DNA of 64,000 nucleotides from Phenylobacterium haematophilum (GTDB lineage: Bacteria; Pseudomonadota; Alphaproteobacteria; Caulobacterales; Caulobacteraceae): positions 496,001 through 560,000 of the forward strand of contig NZ_JACIDK010000003.1 of the NCBI RefSeq assembly GCF_014196295.1, written 5' to 3'. The translations under genes were made by a program, and so were the position numbers. Each line of letters begins with the position of its first letter. The stretch's first letter is position 1. The notes below the pieces were generated by a model. It was not told where the DNA came from and made no database searches. It was given only the letters and a program-made list of their open reading frames with translations. This document shows positions 28,337 to 37,255 of the stretch, in pieces.

Positions 28337-29722
28337 TCAGTTCGCCAGCGTGTCCTTGTAGATCTTGCCGTCCTTCATGATCACCAGGAAGTTCCGGGCC
28401 GGATCGGCGACGAGGTTGAGGTTGGTCAGCGGGTCGCCGTCGACCAGGATCAGGTCGGCGTAGGCGCCCTGCTCGACGACGCCAAGCGCGCCCGTATAGG
28501 GGTTGCGGCGGCCCGACAGGCGCAGCAGTTCGGCGTTGGTCGAGGTTGCCATGATCAGCGCCTCGGCCGGGGTGTACCAGCGCGACAGGGAAGCCAGGAT
28601 CGCGCCCTGCTGCTGGGCCAGCGCCTGGGAGAACAGTACGTCGGTGCCCCAGGCGGTCTTGAGCTTGTACTTGCGGGCCAGGCGGTACGTGCGGTCGATG
28701 CCGGGCCAGACCTCGTCGGCGCCCTTGCGCTGGACCGAGCCAGGCGGGAAGCCCTCGCGCAGCGCCTCGGGCAGCGGCTGGAGGCTGAGCCAGACGCCCT
28801 TCTGGGCGATCAGCTGGGCGGTCGGCTCGCTCATCAGGAAGCCGTGCTCGATGACCTTCACCCCGGCGTCGATCGAGCGGCGGATGGATTCGTCCGAGAA
28901 GGCGTGGGCGGCGACATAGGTGCCCCAGTTCTCGGCCGCCTCCACGGCGGCGCGCAGCTCCGGCTCGGTGAAGGCGGTGACGTCGACGGGGCTGAAAGGC
29001 GAGGAGACGCCGCCGCCGGCCGTGACCTTGATCTGCGAGGCCCCGTGCATCAGTTGCTCGCGCGCCCGCATGCGCATCTCGTCGGGACTGTCGGCGATGG
29101 CCGCGCCGCCGAGTTCCTCGACCCGAGTGAGCTGGCCCGCCCGCCGGGGCAGGTCGGTGAGCTGGCGGAAATCGCCATGGCCGCTGGTGACGGTGATCAT
29201 CGCGCCGGACGGATAGATGCGCGGACCGTCGATCACGCCGCGGTCGATGGCCTGCTTGAGGCTGAACGCCGGGCCGCCGACGTCGCGCACGGTGGTGAAA
29301 CCGCGCATCAGGGTGTCGTGGGCCTCCGCCCCGGCCAGGAGGTTGGAGTATCCGGCGTCGCCGGCGAGGATCGCGGCCGGAGCGCCCCGGATCAGCATGG
29401 CGTGCCAATGGGCGTCGATCAGGCCGAGCATCAGGGTGCGGCCGCCCCCGGCGATCACCCTCGCGCCGGCGCCCGCGTCGATGGGGCCGGTAGATATCTG
29501 CGTGATCACATTGCCCGACACCAGCACGTTGGACGGGGCCGAAAGCGTTGCGTGCTTGCCGTCGAACACGCGGACGTTCTGAAACAGCGTCGTCGTGCTC
29601 TCGGCCACGGGCGGCGTCGGGTCGGCCCGAGTGGCCGGCGCCATGGCAAGGGAGAGGGCGGCGGCGCACAGGCCGGCTGCCCAGCCATAGGATAGTTCAC
29701 GGTCATGGCGGGTGGAGGTCAT
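28337..29722 (-). CDS. Exported amidohydrolase, imidazolonepropionase/Xaa-Pro dipeptidase-like
   Basis: 461 residues from the ATG at 29722, with an N-terminal export signal ([20 protein letters not shown]). PF01979 metal site: HxH in [11 protein letters not shown], the carboxylated-Lys segment [12 protein letters not shown], metal His in [10 protein letters not shown] and VIEHGFLM, and the catalytic Asp in [10 protein letters not shown]. The C-terminus returns to the small beta domain ([20 protein letters not shown]). Relatives hydrolyse dipeptides with C-terminal Pro, Arg or Lys, or lactones. It is divergent from a thioesterase, with an inverted repeat between them. Confidence 0.88.
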   Translation of the reverse strand: MTSTRHDRELSYGWAAGLCAAALSLAMAPATRADPTPPVAESTTTLFQNVRVFDGKHATLSAPSNVLVSGNVITQISTGPIDAGAGARVIAGGGRTLMLGLIDAHWHAMLIRGAPAAILAGDAGYSNLLAGAEAHDTLMRGFTTVRDVGGPAFSLKQAIDRGVIDGPRIYPSGAMITVTSGHGDFRQLTDLPRRAGQLTRVEELGGAAIADSPDEMRMRAREQLMHGASQIKVTAGGGVSSPFSPVDVTAFTEPELRAAVEAAENWGTYVAAHAFSDESIRRSIDAGVKVIEHGFLMSEPTAQLIAQKGVWLSLQPLPEALREGFPPGSVQRKGADEVWPGIDRTYRLARKYKLKTAWGTDVLFSQALAQQQGAILASLSRWYTPAEALIMATSTNAELLRLSGRRNPYTGALGVVEQGAYADLILVDGDPLTNLNLVADPARNFLVIMKDGKIYKDTLAN

Positions 29723-29765
29723 GGCGCCTGGTGACAACTAGGCGCCGCGCGAACGCGCGGCGCTC

Positions 29766-29794
29766 ATGTTCTCCCGCCTAGTGTGTGAGAACAT
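29766..29794. promoter_or_regulatory. Perfect inverted repeat in the divergent amidohydrolase/thioesterase region
   Basis: ATGTTCTC (29766-29773) and GAGAACAT (29787-29794) are perfect inverted 8-mers, 21 bp between centres (about two helical turns). It lies 44 bp before the amidohydrolase start. The layout suits a dimeric repressor operator. No regulator gene is adjacent. Confidence 0.5.
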
Positions 29795-29962
29795 CGGTAT
29801 TTGGCGCTTGGTTCCCAGGCCCCGAAGGTTGAAAGGGGCGGTCGCCGCTCTGGGGCGCCCGGTCTTCCGCCCCCGGAATTGGACATCAGAATCCGCACGA
29901 GCCCGGTCGCCGGCGCCGAGAGCTGGTCTTGCGCGCGTGCGCCGGGCCACTAGAACGGCGGT

Positions 29963-30793
29963 ATGTCCACGACGTCTTCGAACCCCGCTTACGACATCGC
30001 CCTGCAATCGGTCGCGCCCGGCCGGTGGACCACCTTCGCCGCGCCCGAGTGGCGCAATCCCGGTGGCGGGCTGTGGGGCGGCTATGCGCTTGGCCTCTGC
30101 GTCCGCGCCTTGGAAGCCGAGCCGGAAGCGACCGGCGAGGTGCTGTCGATGACCCTGACCTACGCCGCCGGCCTGCCGTCGGGCGAACTCGACGTGCGCA
30201 CCCGCCGCTTGCGCCAGGGCGGCTCAATCGGGGTCTGGGAGGTCGAACTGCGGCCGCAGGGCGTCGAGGAGGTCGGCGTCCACGGCATGCTCACCATGGC
30301 GCGGCGGCCGCCGACCGCGCCGTTCGCGTTCGCGACCCTGCCGCAGGCGCCGTCGCCCGACCAATTGCCCAGCCCCGACCATCCGGCCGGGCCATTGCAC
30401 TTCGGAGCCTCGGCGTTCGAGCGGCGGACGCTGGACGGCTTTCCGCCCAAGCCTGGCGGCGACTCGCGGTCGCTGGCCTGGGTGCGGCCGCGCAACGGCG
30501 TCTGGGACAAGGCGCTGCTGGCGATGGTGACCGACAACTCCGCGCCGCGCGCGATGTACGCCCTCGACCGGGTGATGACGACGACCCTGTCGCTGACCGC
30601 CTATCTGCACGCGAGCGTCGAGCAGATCGCCGCGCTGGGCGACGACTTCATCCTGATCGAATGCGAGGGTCGGGTCGGCGGCGGCGGGGCCTCCGACGAG
30701 CGCTCCAGCTACTGGTCGCGCGACGGGCGGCTGCTGGCGACCAGCGAGCAACTGGCCTGGTATCGCCAGGCCCCGCCGCCGGTCCCCGAATAG
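29963..30793 (+). CDS. Acyl-CoA thioesterase-like double hot-dog protein (4HBT_3)
   Basis: 276 residues. The sequence has the features of the TesB/4HBT_3 tandem hot-dog family: WRNPGGGLWGGYALGLCVRA in the first repeat and LASEQLAWYR-type ending (LLATSEQLAWYRQ) in the second. These hydrolyse medium- or long-chain acyl-CoAs. No strong Shine-Dalgarno precedes the ATG. The stop lies 8 bp from that of the convergent haemoglobin gene. Confidence 0.8.
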   Translation: MSTTSSNPAYDIALQSVAPGRWTTFAAPEWRNPGGGLWGGYALGLCVRALEAEPEATGEVLSMTLTYAAGLPSGELDVRTRRLRQGGSIGVWEVELRPQGVEEVGVHGMLTMARRPPTAPFAFATLPQAPSPDQLPSPDHPAGPLHFGASAFERRTLDGFPPKPGGDSRSLAWVRPRNGVWDKALLAMVTDNSAPRAMYALDRVMTTTLSLTAYLHASVEQIAALGDDFILIECEGRVGGGGASDERSSYWSRDGRLLATSEQLAWYRQAPPPVPE

Positions 30794-30801
30794 ACCGACC
30801 G

Positions 30802-31251
30802 TCAGGCGGCCTGCGCATCCTCGTAGGCCTGGGCCTCGGCGGCGATGAGGATGTCGGCGAGCATCCAGTAGGCTTCGCCCCAGGCCGCCAGCACCTCGTC
30901 GGTCGCCACCTCGGCGCCGAGCACGTCGCGGATCGCCGGCAGCAGCGCGGCGGCGACATGCGGGTAATGCTCCGGCTTCACGCCGGTGTCGACGTGGCGG
31001 GCGACCATGGTCTGCACCGCCGGTCCGAGGTTCTCGAGCTTATCGATGTTCTTGGCGTAGGCGAGGATGGCGCCCGCCAGACGCTGCGGCTGCTCGCCGC
31101 TGACCTGCGCGGCGCGATCGAACATCGCCTCGATCTCCCTGTTCTCGAACAGCCGCGCGTACATGGCCGTGGTGATGGCGAGGCCGTGCTTCTGCAGGGC
31201 GGGTGCAGTGGACTTGACGATGGCCATGGCCTGGGCGGACGCGACGCGCAT
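30802..31251 (-). CDS. Single-domain haemoglobin (flavohaemoglobin-type globin)
   Basis: 149 residues from the ATG at 31251 (GGAG 6 bases upstream). Globin landmarks, compared with Hmp: B10 Tyr31 in ITTAMYARLF, CD1 Phe44 in EAMFDRAAQ, distal Gln near 54-56 in SGEQPQRL, proximal His86 in TMVARHVDTGVKPEHYPHVA. Without a reductase domain it resembles Vitreoscilla/Campylobacter single-domain globins, which handle oxygen or detoxify nitric oxide with a separate reductase. It is divergent from an Rrf2 regulator with an NsrR-like cysteine cluster, so nitrosative-stress control is likely. Confidence 0.92.
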   Translation of the reverse strand: MRVASAQAMAIVKSTAPALQKHGLAITTAMYARLFENREIEAMFDRAAQVSGEQPQRLAGAILAYAKNIDKLENLGPAVQTMVARHVDTGVKPEHYPHVAAALLPAIRDVLGAEVATDEVLAAWGEAYWMLADILIAAEAQAYEDAQAA

Positions 31252-31284
31252 AGAGAGCTCCACAAAAGAGGTAATTTAAAAGCC

Positions 31285-31295
31285 GGTATTATACC
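31285..31295. promoter_or_regulatory. Palindrome overlapping the haemoglobin promoter, candidate Rrf2/NsrR operator
   Basis: GGTATTATACC is a perfect 11-bp palindrome lying 34 bp upstream of the globin ATG. On the minus strand it contains TATAAT, a -10-like hexamer for the globin gene. An Rrf2 protein bound here would block the promoter. A second AGGTAAT lies at 31269-31275. Confidence 0.55.
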
Positions 31296-31336
31296 TGCTT
31301 GATTGCGGCAAGCGCATTTTCCACATTGCCGCTGGC

Positions 31337-31768
31337 ATGCAGCTCACCCAGCACACCGACTTCGGCCTGCGGCTCCTCATCGTTCTGACACGAATGGAGG
31401 GCGGCCCGATCTCGCTGCCCAGCTTCGCGGCGGAGCAGCGACTGTCGTACAATCACGTGTCGAAGGTCGCCCAGGCGCTGGTGCGGACTGGGTTCATCCG
31501 CAGCCTGCGCGGACGCAACGGCGGCGTCGCCCTGGCCAGGTCGCCTGCGGACATCACGGTCGGCGAGGTGGTGCGGGCGCTGGAACCCGGCATGCGGATG
31601 GCCGACTGCGGCGCCTGCGAACTGCGGCCGGGCTGCGAGACCAGCAGCGTCCTGGCCGAGGCGCTCGCCGCCTTCATGGCCGTGCTCAACAAGACGACCC
31701 TGGCGGTCGCCGCACAGTCCGCGCGTCCGGCGTTCGCGGCCTGGAGCGCCGGCAAGTCGGTCAAGTAG
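31337..31768 (+). CDS. Rrf2 family regulator, NsrR-like
   Basis: 143 residues. Winged helix at the N-terminus (MQLTQHTDFGLRLLIVLTRM; LSYNHVSKVAQALVRTGFIR; SLRGRNGGVALARSP) and three cysteines C91-x2-C94-x5-C100 (ADCGACELRPGC) that fit Fe-S ligation. NsrR is a nitric-oxide-sensing Fe-S repressor that controls haemoglobins. The divergent globin gene is the obvious target. Assignment to NsrR rather than another Rrf2 branch (RirA, IscR) is inference from spacing and context. Confidence 0.88.
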   Translation: MQLTQHTDFGLRLLIVLTRMEGGPISLPSFAAEQRLSYNHVSKVAQALVRTGFIRSLRGRNGGVALARSPADITVGEVVRALEPGMRMADCGACELRPGCETSSVLAEALAAFMAVLNKTTLAVAAQSARPAFAAWSAGKSVK

Positions 31769-31837
31769 TTGTTGATGGTCGCAGATCCCAGGCTTGGCTA
31801 GACAGGTCGCCCCTTTCAAGCGGCGCCAGGAGCCCCG

Positions 31838-33439
31838 ATGAGCGACGAAACCCGACCCGAGCGCCAACGCGGCTTCCTGGGGTTCGTCGAACGCGCAGGC
31901 AACCTGCTGCCCGACCCGACGATCATCTTCGTCTATCTGATCTTCGCCCTGATGCTGCTGTCGGCCTTTGGCGCGGCTATGGGTTGGCAGGCCTCGCTGC
32001 CCTATTCGGGGGCCAAGGCGCCCGAGCACGCCGAGCTGGCCAACGGCGTCCTGACCTACCGCGCCGCCAGCCTGTTCTCGCAGGAGAACATCGCCCGGCT
32101 GTTCGCCGACATGCCGCGCACGTTCGCCGGCTTCGCGCCGCTGGGCCTGGTGCTGACCATCATGCTGGGCGCGGCGGTGGCCGAGCGCTCGGGCATGTTC
32201 TCGGCCCTGATCCGCGCTTCGCTCGGCAACGCCCACAAGGCGCTGCTGACCCCGATCGTGGCGGTGATCGGCATGGTCTCGCACCACGCCTCGGACGCGG
32301 CCTATGTGGTGTTCATCCCGCTGGCGGCGATCACCTTCGCGGTGGCCGGCCGCCATCCGCTGGCGGGCCTAGCCGCTGCGTTCGCGGCGGTGTCGGGCGG
32401 TTACGCCGGCAACCTCATCCCCGGCCAGATCGACGTTCTGCTGCTGAGCTTCACCCAGGAGGCCGCGCGCATCGTGCAGCCGGACTGGACGATGAACCCG
32501 CTCGGCAACTGGTACTACATCTGCGCCATCGTCCTGCTGTTCACTCCGATCATCTGGTTCCTGACCGATAAGGTCGTCGAGCCGCGGCTCGGCGTCTGGA
32601 ACGGCGTGGTCGACGAGGAACTGCGCGCCGACCTGGAGAAGTCGGGACTGACTCCTGAGGAACGCAAAGGCCTGCGCTGGGCCGGCCTGGCCGCGCTGGC
32701 GGTGGTGGCGAGCTTCACCGCCCTGGCCCTCTGGCCCGGCTATACTCCGTTCATCGATCAGGACGCGGTCGGGCCGGCGCGTCTGCAGCCGCTCTACGCC
32801 TCGCTGATCGCCGGCTTCTTCCTGCTGTTCATCCTCAGCGGCATCGCCTTCGGCCGCGCCACCGGCACGGTGCGGTCGGCCGACGACGTCGTGCAGATGA
32901 TGCAGCACGGCGTGCGCACCATGGCGCCGTACCTGGTGTTCGTGTTCTTCGCCGCGCACTTCGTGGCGATGTTCAACTGGTCGAGGCTCGGGCCGATCGT
33001 CGCCATCAACGGGGCCGAGGCGCTCCAGGCCATGGCCCTGCCGCCGGCGGTGCTGCTGGTCTGCGTGCTGCTGCTGTCCTCGTTCCTGGACCTGTTCATC
33101 GGCTCGGCCTCGGCCAAGTGGAGCGCGCTGTCGCCGGTGGTGGTGCCGATGTTCATGCTGCTCGGCGTCAGCCCGGAGATGACCACCGCCGCTTATCGGA
33201 TGGGCGACAGCTACACCAACATCATGACCCCGCTGATGAGCTACTTTCCGTTGATCCTGGCGTTCGGCCAGCGCTGGGACCGGGGCATGGGCGTCGGCTC
33301 GCTGCTGGCGCTGATGCTGCCCTATGCGCTCTGTTTCATGGCCGCCGGCATCGCCATGACCGTCGGCTGGGTGCTGCTGGACCTGCCGCTGGGGCCCGGC
33401 GCGCAGGTGCACTATTCGGGCGCCGCCGCCGCGAACTGA
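31838..33439 (+). CDS. AbgT family transporter
   Basis: 533 residues, about 11-13 hydrophobic segments (e.g. PDPTIIFVYLIFALMLLSAF; GLVLTIMLGAAVAERSGMFS; LLPYALCFMAAGIAMTVGWV). The characteristic AbgT segments MGDSYTNIMTPLMSYFPLIL and VERAGNLLPDPT are present. The family includes E. coli p-aminobenzoyl-glutamate importer AbgT and MtrF-type antimetabolite exporters. A small DUF6958-like gene follows after 23 bp. The AbgB-like M20 gene of the window is 30 kb away, so a functional link is not supported by position. Confidence 0.92.
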   Translation: MSDETRPERQRGFLGFVERAGNLLPDPTIIFVYLIFALMLLSAFGAAMGWQASLPYSGAKAPEHAELANGVLTYRAASLFSQENIARLFADMPRTFAGFAPLGLVLTIMLGAAVAERSGMFSALIRASLGNAHKALLTPIVAVIGMVSHHASDAAYVVFIPLAAITFAVAGRHPLAGLAAAFAAVSGGYAGNLIPGQIDVLLLSFTQEAARIVQPDWTMNPLGNWYYICAIVLLFTPIIWFLTDKVVEPRLGVWNGVVDEELRADLEKSGLTPEERKGLRWAGLAALAVVASFTALALWPGYTPFIDQDAVGPARLQPLYASLIAGFFLLFILSGIAFGRATGTVRSADDVVQMMQHGVRTMAPYLVFVFFAAHFVAMFNWSRLGPIVAINGAEALQAMALPPAVLLVCVLLLSSFLDLFIGSASAKWSALSPVVVPMFMLLGVSPEMTTAAYRMGDSYTNIMTPLMSYFPLILAFGQRWDRGMGVGSLLALMLPYALCFMAAGIAMTVGWVLLDLPLGPGAQVHYSGAAAAN

Positions 33440-33462
33440 CGACAACAACGGAGGAGACGCGC

Positions 33463-33753
33463 ATGTCGGACAAGGTCGAGGTCGAGAACCCCAACAGCCC
33501 CGGCCGCACCACGCGCGTCGATGCGGCCAAGTATGGTGCGATGAAGACCGCTCTGCTTGCGGCGCTGCCAGGCGAGGCGCCGGGGCTCACAGTGGCGGCG
33601 GCCAAGGCCGCGCTGCTCCCGCAACTGCCAGCCGACCTGTTCCCGGGCGGAGACAAGGCCGGCTGGTGGCTGAAGTGCGTGCAACTCGACCTTGAAGCCA
33701 AGCGCGTGATCGCTCGCGCGCCAGGCTCGCCGGTGCGGCTCTTCCGCGTCTAG
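33463..33753 (+). CDS. Small conserved protein, DUF6958-like
   Basis: 96 residues, with GGAGGAGACGCGC just before the ATG. NPNSPGRTTRVDAAKYGAMK and FPGGDKAGWWLKCVQLDLEA look like a conserved small cytoplasmic family that I associate with DUF6958; this label is from memory. The end (ARAPGSPVRLFRV) suggests a winged-helix-like fold. It follows the AbgT gene closely and overlaps the convergent stress-protein gene through CTAG. Confidence 0.75.
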   Translation: MSDKVEVENPNSPGRTTRVDAAKYGAMKTALLAALPGEAPGLTVAAAKAALLPQLPADLFPGGDKAGWWLKCVQLDLEAKRVIARAPGSPVRLFRV

Positions 33754-34238
33754 TTGAGGCGCACCTCGGCGGTCTTGTCGGCGAAGTCCTTTTTGGGATC
33801 GGCGCCCAGCAGCATCTTCACCCCGGCGAACAGGCTGTTCTCGTTCAGCCAGATCTGCGCGCGGTCCGGCTCGAAGCGCAGCAGCAGCAGCTTCGGGTCG
33901 GATTTGCCGCCTTCGAACCAGGCCGCGACCCACTTGTTCCAGAGCCGGTCGATCATCGCCGGGTCGTTATCGACGACCAGGTCGCCGTGCAGGGTCGCGA
34001 AGAGGTCGTGGCCCTTATCGATGAAATGGGCGACCGCCTCGTGGCGCGCTCCAAGGGCCTGCGCCAGATCGGTGTCCCGCGATGTGAAGATCCAGATGGC
34101 GCGTGTGTCGTCGCCGTCGAACTGGGCCGTCATCGGCTGGCCGTGACCTTCGTCGACGCCGGCAAGGCCGAGCATCAGGGTCCTGTCGGACTTCAGGGAC
34201 TTCCAGAGCTTTTCGCGCAGGTCGGCTGGGCTAGTCAT
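33750..34238 (-). CDS. Pyridoxamine 5'-phosphate oxidase family, general-stress-protein type
   Basis: 162 residues from the ATG at 34238. Flavin split-barrel features: LREKLWKSLKSDRTLMLGLA, RAIWIFTSRDTDLAQALGA, LFATLHGDLVVDNDPAMIDR and WNKWVAAWFEGGKSDPKLLL. Proteins of this general stress protein 26 group bind FMN or F420; their physiological substrates are mostly unknown. It converges with the DUF6958-like gene. Confidence 0.87.
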   Translation of the reverse strand: MTSPADLREKLWKSLKSDRTLMLGLAGVDEGHGQPMTAQFDGDDTRAIWIFTSRDTDLAQALGARHEAVAHFIDKGHDLFATLHGDLVVDNDPAMIDRLWNKWVAAWFEGGKSDPKLLLLRFEPDRAQIWLNENSLFAGVKMLLGADPKKDFADKTAEVRLN

Positions 34239-34370
34239 GGCGTTCCTCGTTGCGGTGATGGGTAAGGCAGCAAGGAACGGGGCTCTTGCGTAGTTGTTCC
34301 CGCCGCAGCCATGGGCGGCGGGCGGAATCCATGCTCTTAAGGGGAAAACAAGGTCCATCAGGAGGAAGCC

Positions 34371-35081
34371 ATGCCCAAGCTCTATTCGGGCGATCTCAGC
34401 CCGTATTCCGCCCGCGTGCGGATGCAGATCTACGCCAAGGGCATCACCGACATCGAGCTGGAACGTCCGGCCGACTTCGGCATGCCCTCGTTCCGCCAGC
34501 GGCTGCCGATCGGCCGCATTCCGGTGCTCGACATCGACGGCGACCTGATGCCGGAATCCGACGTCATCGCCGAGTACATCGAGGAGGTCTATCCGCAGCC
34601 CTCGCTGCTCGGCGCGACCCCGCGTGAGACCGCCCACATCCGCACCCTGGCGCGGATCGGCGACGTCTATCTGATGAACAACATGTTCATGCTCGGTCCG
34701 CAGTCGCGGGCGGAAAGCCGAGACCAGGGGATCGTCGATCTGCTGGGCGGCCAGGTGGTGCGCAACGTCAAGGCGCTGGACAAGATGATCGGGACCGACG
34801 GCCACGCCGCCTGCGGCCGCCTCACCCTGGCCGACTGCGCGCTGGTGCCCGCCCTGTTCCTGATCGAGAACGTGCTGCCGGGGACCGGCGTCGAGAACCC
34901 GGTGCCGAAGGCGGCCAACGTCGCGGCCTGGTGGGCGGCGATCCAGACCAACGAGCACGCCGCCAAAGTGCTGGCCGAACTGCATCGCGGTCTGGAGGAA
35001 CGCCGCGAGCTGATCCGCAGCGGCGCATTCGCCAAGATGATGGCCGCCGCCAAGGCGGCGATGGACGCCGCCGAGGCCTAG
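34371..35081 (+). CDS. Glutathione S-transferase family protein
   Basis: 236 residues, with AGGAGGAAGCC directly before the ATG. Thioredoxin-like N-domain (MPKLYSGDLSPYSARVRMQI; RIPVLDIDGDLMPESDVIAE, with the conserved cis-Pro and glutathione-binding ESD) and an all-alpha C-domain (GRLTLADCALVPALFLIENV). The Ser/Tyr in LSPYSARV is the probable thiol-activating residue. Substrate unknown. It converges with the TonB receptor gene with a CTAG stop overlap. Confidence 0.9.
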   Translation: MPKLYSGDLSPYSARVRMQIYAKGITDIELERPADFGMPSFRQRLPIGRIPVLDIDGDLMPESDVIAEYIEEVYPQPSLLGATPRETAHIRTLARIGDVYLMNNMFMLGPQSRAESRDQGIVDLLGGQVVRNVKALDKMIGTDGHAACGRLTLADCALVPALFLIENVLPGTGVENPVPKAANVAAWWAAIQTNEHAAKVLAELHRGLEERRELIRSGAFAKMMAAAKAAMDAAEA

Positions 35082-37225
35082 AACCGCCCCGACACCTGGA
35101 CCCCGATGGCGCGAGAGCCTTCGGGGCCGCCGTCGGACAGCCGCTCCTCCACCCGGTCGATTTGGCCTCCGGCCCGCGAGCCGAGGAAGTAGGTCCGCGT
35201 CCGCTCCTCCGACGAGGAGAGGATGTTGTTGACGTAGAGCTTCAGGGTCACCGGCTTGATCAGCGTGGTCTCGAAGAACACGTCGATCCGCGGCTCGGGC
35301 CGGACATAGGTGATGATCTCCGCCCGGCGGAATTCTTCCCGCTCGGCCCACTGCACGGCGACGACGCCCCAGGCCGAGGAGATCGCCGGCAGGTTCTGAC
35401 GGAAGTTCAGCACATAGGCCCAATCCTTGTTGCCGGCGTTGAGCACCGGCGCTCCCGACGCGGTGCCCTGGCGCTCCAGCGGCACGGAGAACGAGCGCTT
35501 ATGCCCGGTGATCGGGTCGGTGACGCGGGTCTGCTGGTAGAGGCCGTTGAAGCGCAGTTCGGCGTTGGCTAGGCCGAGCTGGTCGAGCGGCACGGTTCCG
35601 CGGATCTCAGCGCCCACCCGCGTGCCGTCGCCGATGTTGCCGTAGGCGTCGAAGCCGCCGATCTCGACCAGGTCGTGGACGTCCTGCACGGCGTCGGCGA
35701 AGGCCGCCAGGGTCACGGCGGCGCGCTTGCCGAAGCGCCCCTCCCACTCCAGGCGCGACTTCCAGGCCTTCTCCGGGACCAGGTTCGGATTGCCCTGGAT
35801 GGTCGAGGAATTCACGAAGTCGATGGTGCTGCTGAACTCGGCGAAGTCGAGCTGGGAAACGTCGCGCACCAGGCTGAAGCGCAGGGTGTGGTCGGGCGTC
35901 AGCACGTAGGTGGCGTTGAGGCGCGGTTTGACGAAGTTGAACTCGCGCTCCTGCTCCTGGTCGCCGGTCTGGGAAATGCGTGAGAACTCGACATTGACCC
36001 CGCCCTCCATCGTCAGCTTGTCCGACGCCGACCACATGTCGGTGACGAACACCTCGCCGCGCACCTCCTCGACCCGGGCGTCGGCGACCGGCAGGGGTAC
36101 GCGCACCGGCGTCCCGCCGCGCGGCTGGTTGATGATGTCGAGGGACGTGTCGCGGAAGTTGAAGGCGCCTTCGCCCCCGAACTCCAGGGCGTGCCGCGAA
36201 ATCCCGTTCCACTTCACCACCCCGCGGGCGATGCGCTCGCCGCCGCTGGTCGTGCGGTCCTGGGTCCGGATCAGGTACGCCGCCGGCGCGGTGAAGATGT
36301 CGTAGACGTCCTGCTGCACGACGTTGGACTGCGAGATCAGGCCGATCAGCTTCACCGACAGCGCCTGCGAGAAGCGGTGCTCCCAGTCGCCGCCGACCTC
36401 GGCGGTGTAGTTGTCGTCGTACTCGGTGCGCCCGACCAGGCTGCTGCGCAGGGCGGTGGTGGCGATGGCCTCGTATTGGACGGTGTCGGTCTTGTTCCAG
36501 GCCGGCACGTACTGAGCATTGAGGTTGATCACGTCCTGCGAATTGGGCCGCCAGCGCAGGTGGGCCGAACCCTGCAGGCTGACATTGGTCGATTGGCCGA
36601 TCTGGTAGCGCGCGCCGGTCAGGTCGCCGGCATTGTTGTAGAGCAGGTCGCGGATCTCGCCGCGGCCCAGGATGTTGGGCGTCTGGACGTCCATCGATAG
36701 GTCGGCGGTGTCGGAAAGCGCCATCGAGCGCGAGGCCTGCAGCGTCCAGCCGATCCGCTCGGAGTACTGGATCTGGCGCAAGCCTGCGACGAAGGTGGTC
36801 GAGGGCTTGCGCGCCGCCGACTGGTTGATGACCAGGTTGACCACCTGGGTCTGGCCGCTGACGTCGGACGAGGCGTTGGTCGCCGACATCACCTCGACGC
36901 GGACCACGTCGCCGGCCGGGATCCGCTTGAGGATTTCCGAGGCCGCGGTCTTCGAGCTGGGACGCTCGCCGTTGATGAGCAGGTTGCCGGACGAGCCGCC
37001 GAAGCCGCGGCGGTCGTCGCCGTCGCGCAGCTCGAACCCGGGCGTGCGGGCGACCATGTCGGCGGCGGTCACGGGATTGTACTGGGCGAAGAAGGCGGCC
37101 GGGAACGTCGCGGTCCCTTCGTCGGCCTTGGCTGGCTGCGCCAACGCCTGGCCGGCCAGCAGCCAGCTCAGCGCGACAAGCGAGGCCGCGCCCAGGTGGG
37201 CGCGCCCGCGTCGAATTCCCCCCAT
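35078..37225 (-). CDS. TonB-dependent receptor
   Basis: 715 residues. Signal peptide (ASLVALSWLLAGQALAQ), then a plug domain that starts directly (NPVTAADMVARTPGFELRDG; NLLINGERPSSKTAASEILK; RIPAGDVVRVEVM), then a barrel ending in F (AIGVQVSGRF). There is no STN domain. The gene starts 30 bp after the stop of a thioesterase-like gene on the same strand, with GGGGGAC before its ATG, so the two are probably one operon. A TetR gene is divergent from that operon. The ligand is unknown; the thioesterase partner hints at an acyl-type or lipid-derived substrate. Confidence 0.92.
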   Translation of the reverse strand: MGGIRRGRAHLGAASLVALSWLLAGQALAQPAKADEGTATFPAAFFAQYNPVTAADMVARTPGFELRDGDDRRGFGGSSGNLLINGERPSSKTAASEILKRIPAGDVVRVEVMSATNASSDVSGQTQVVNLVINQSAARKPSTTFVAGLRQIQYSERIGWTLQASRSMALSDTADLSMDVQTPNILGRGEIRDLLYNNAGDLTGARYQIGQSTNVSLQGSAHLRWRPNSQDVINLNAQYVPAWNKTDTVQYEAIATTALRSSLVGRTEYDDNYTAEVGGDWEHRFSQALSVKLIGLISQSNVVQQDVYDIFTAPAAYLIRTQDRTTSGGERIARGVVKWNGISRHALEFGGEGAFNFRDTSLDIINQPRGGTPVRVPLPVADARVEEVRGEVFVTDMWSASDKLTMEGGVNVEFSRISQTGDQEQEREFNFVKPRLNATYVLTPDHTLRFSLVRDVSQLDFAEFSSTIDFVNSSTIQGNPNLVPEKAWKSRLEWEGRFGKRAAVTLAAFADAVQDVHDLVEIGGFDAYGNIGDGTRVGAEIRGTVPLDQLGLANAELRFNGLYQQTRVTDPITGHKRSFSVPLERQGTASGAPVLNAGNKDWAYVLNFRQNLPAISSAWGVVAVQWAEREEFRRAEIITYVRPEPRIDVFFETTLIKPVTLKLYVNNILSSSEERTRTYFLGSRAGGQIDRVEERLSDGGPEGSRAIGVQVSGRF

Positions 37226-37255
37226 TAGTCCCCCGTCTTGTACTTTTTCGTTCTT

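Noticed and set aside
28260..29669. N-terminal extension of purL to 1203 residues
   Set aside because: The extra 470 codons are an out-of-frame reading of the amidohydrolase gene; PurL similarity starts at the ATG at 28259.
34239..35423. Extension of the split-barrel stress protein to 557 residues
   Set aside because: The extra part is antisense to the glutathione S-transferase gene; the family starts at the ATG at 34238.
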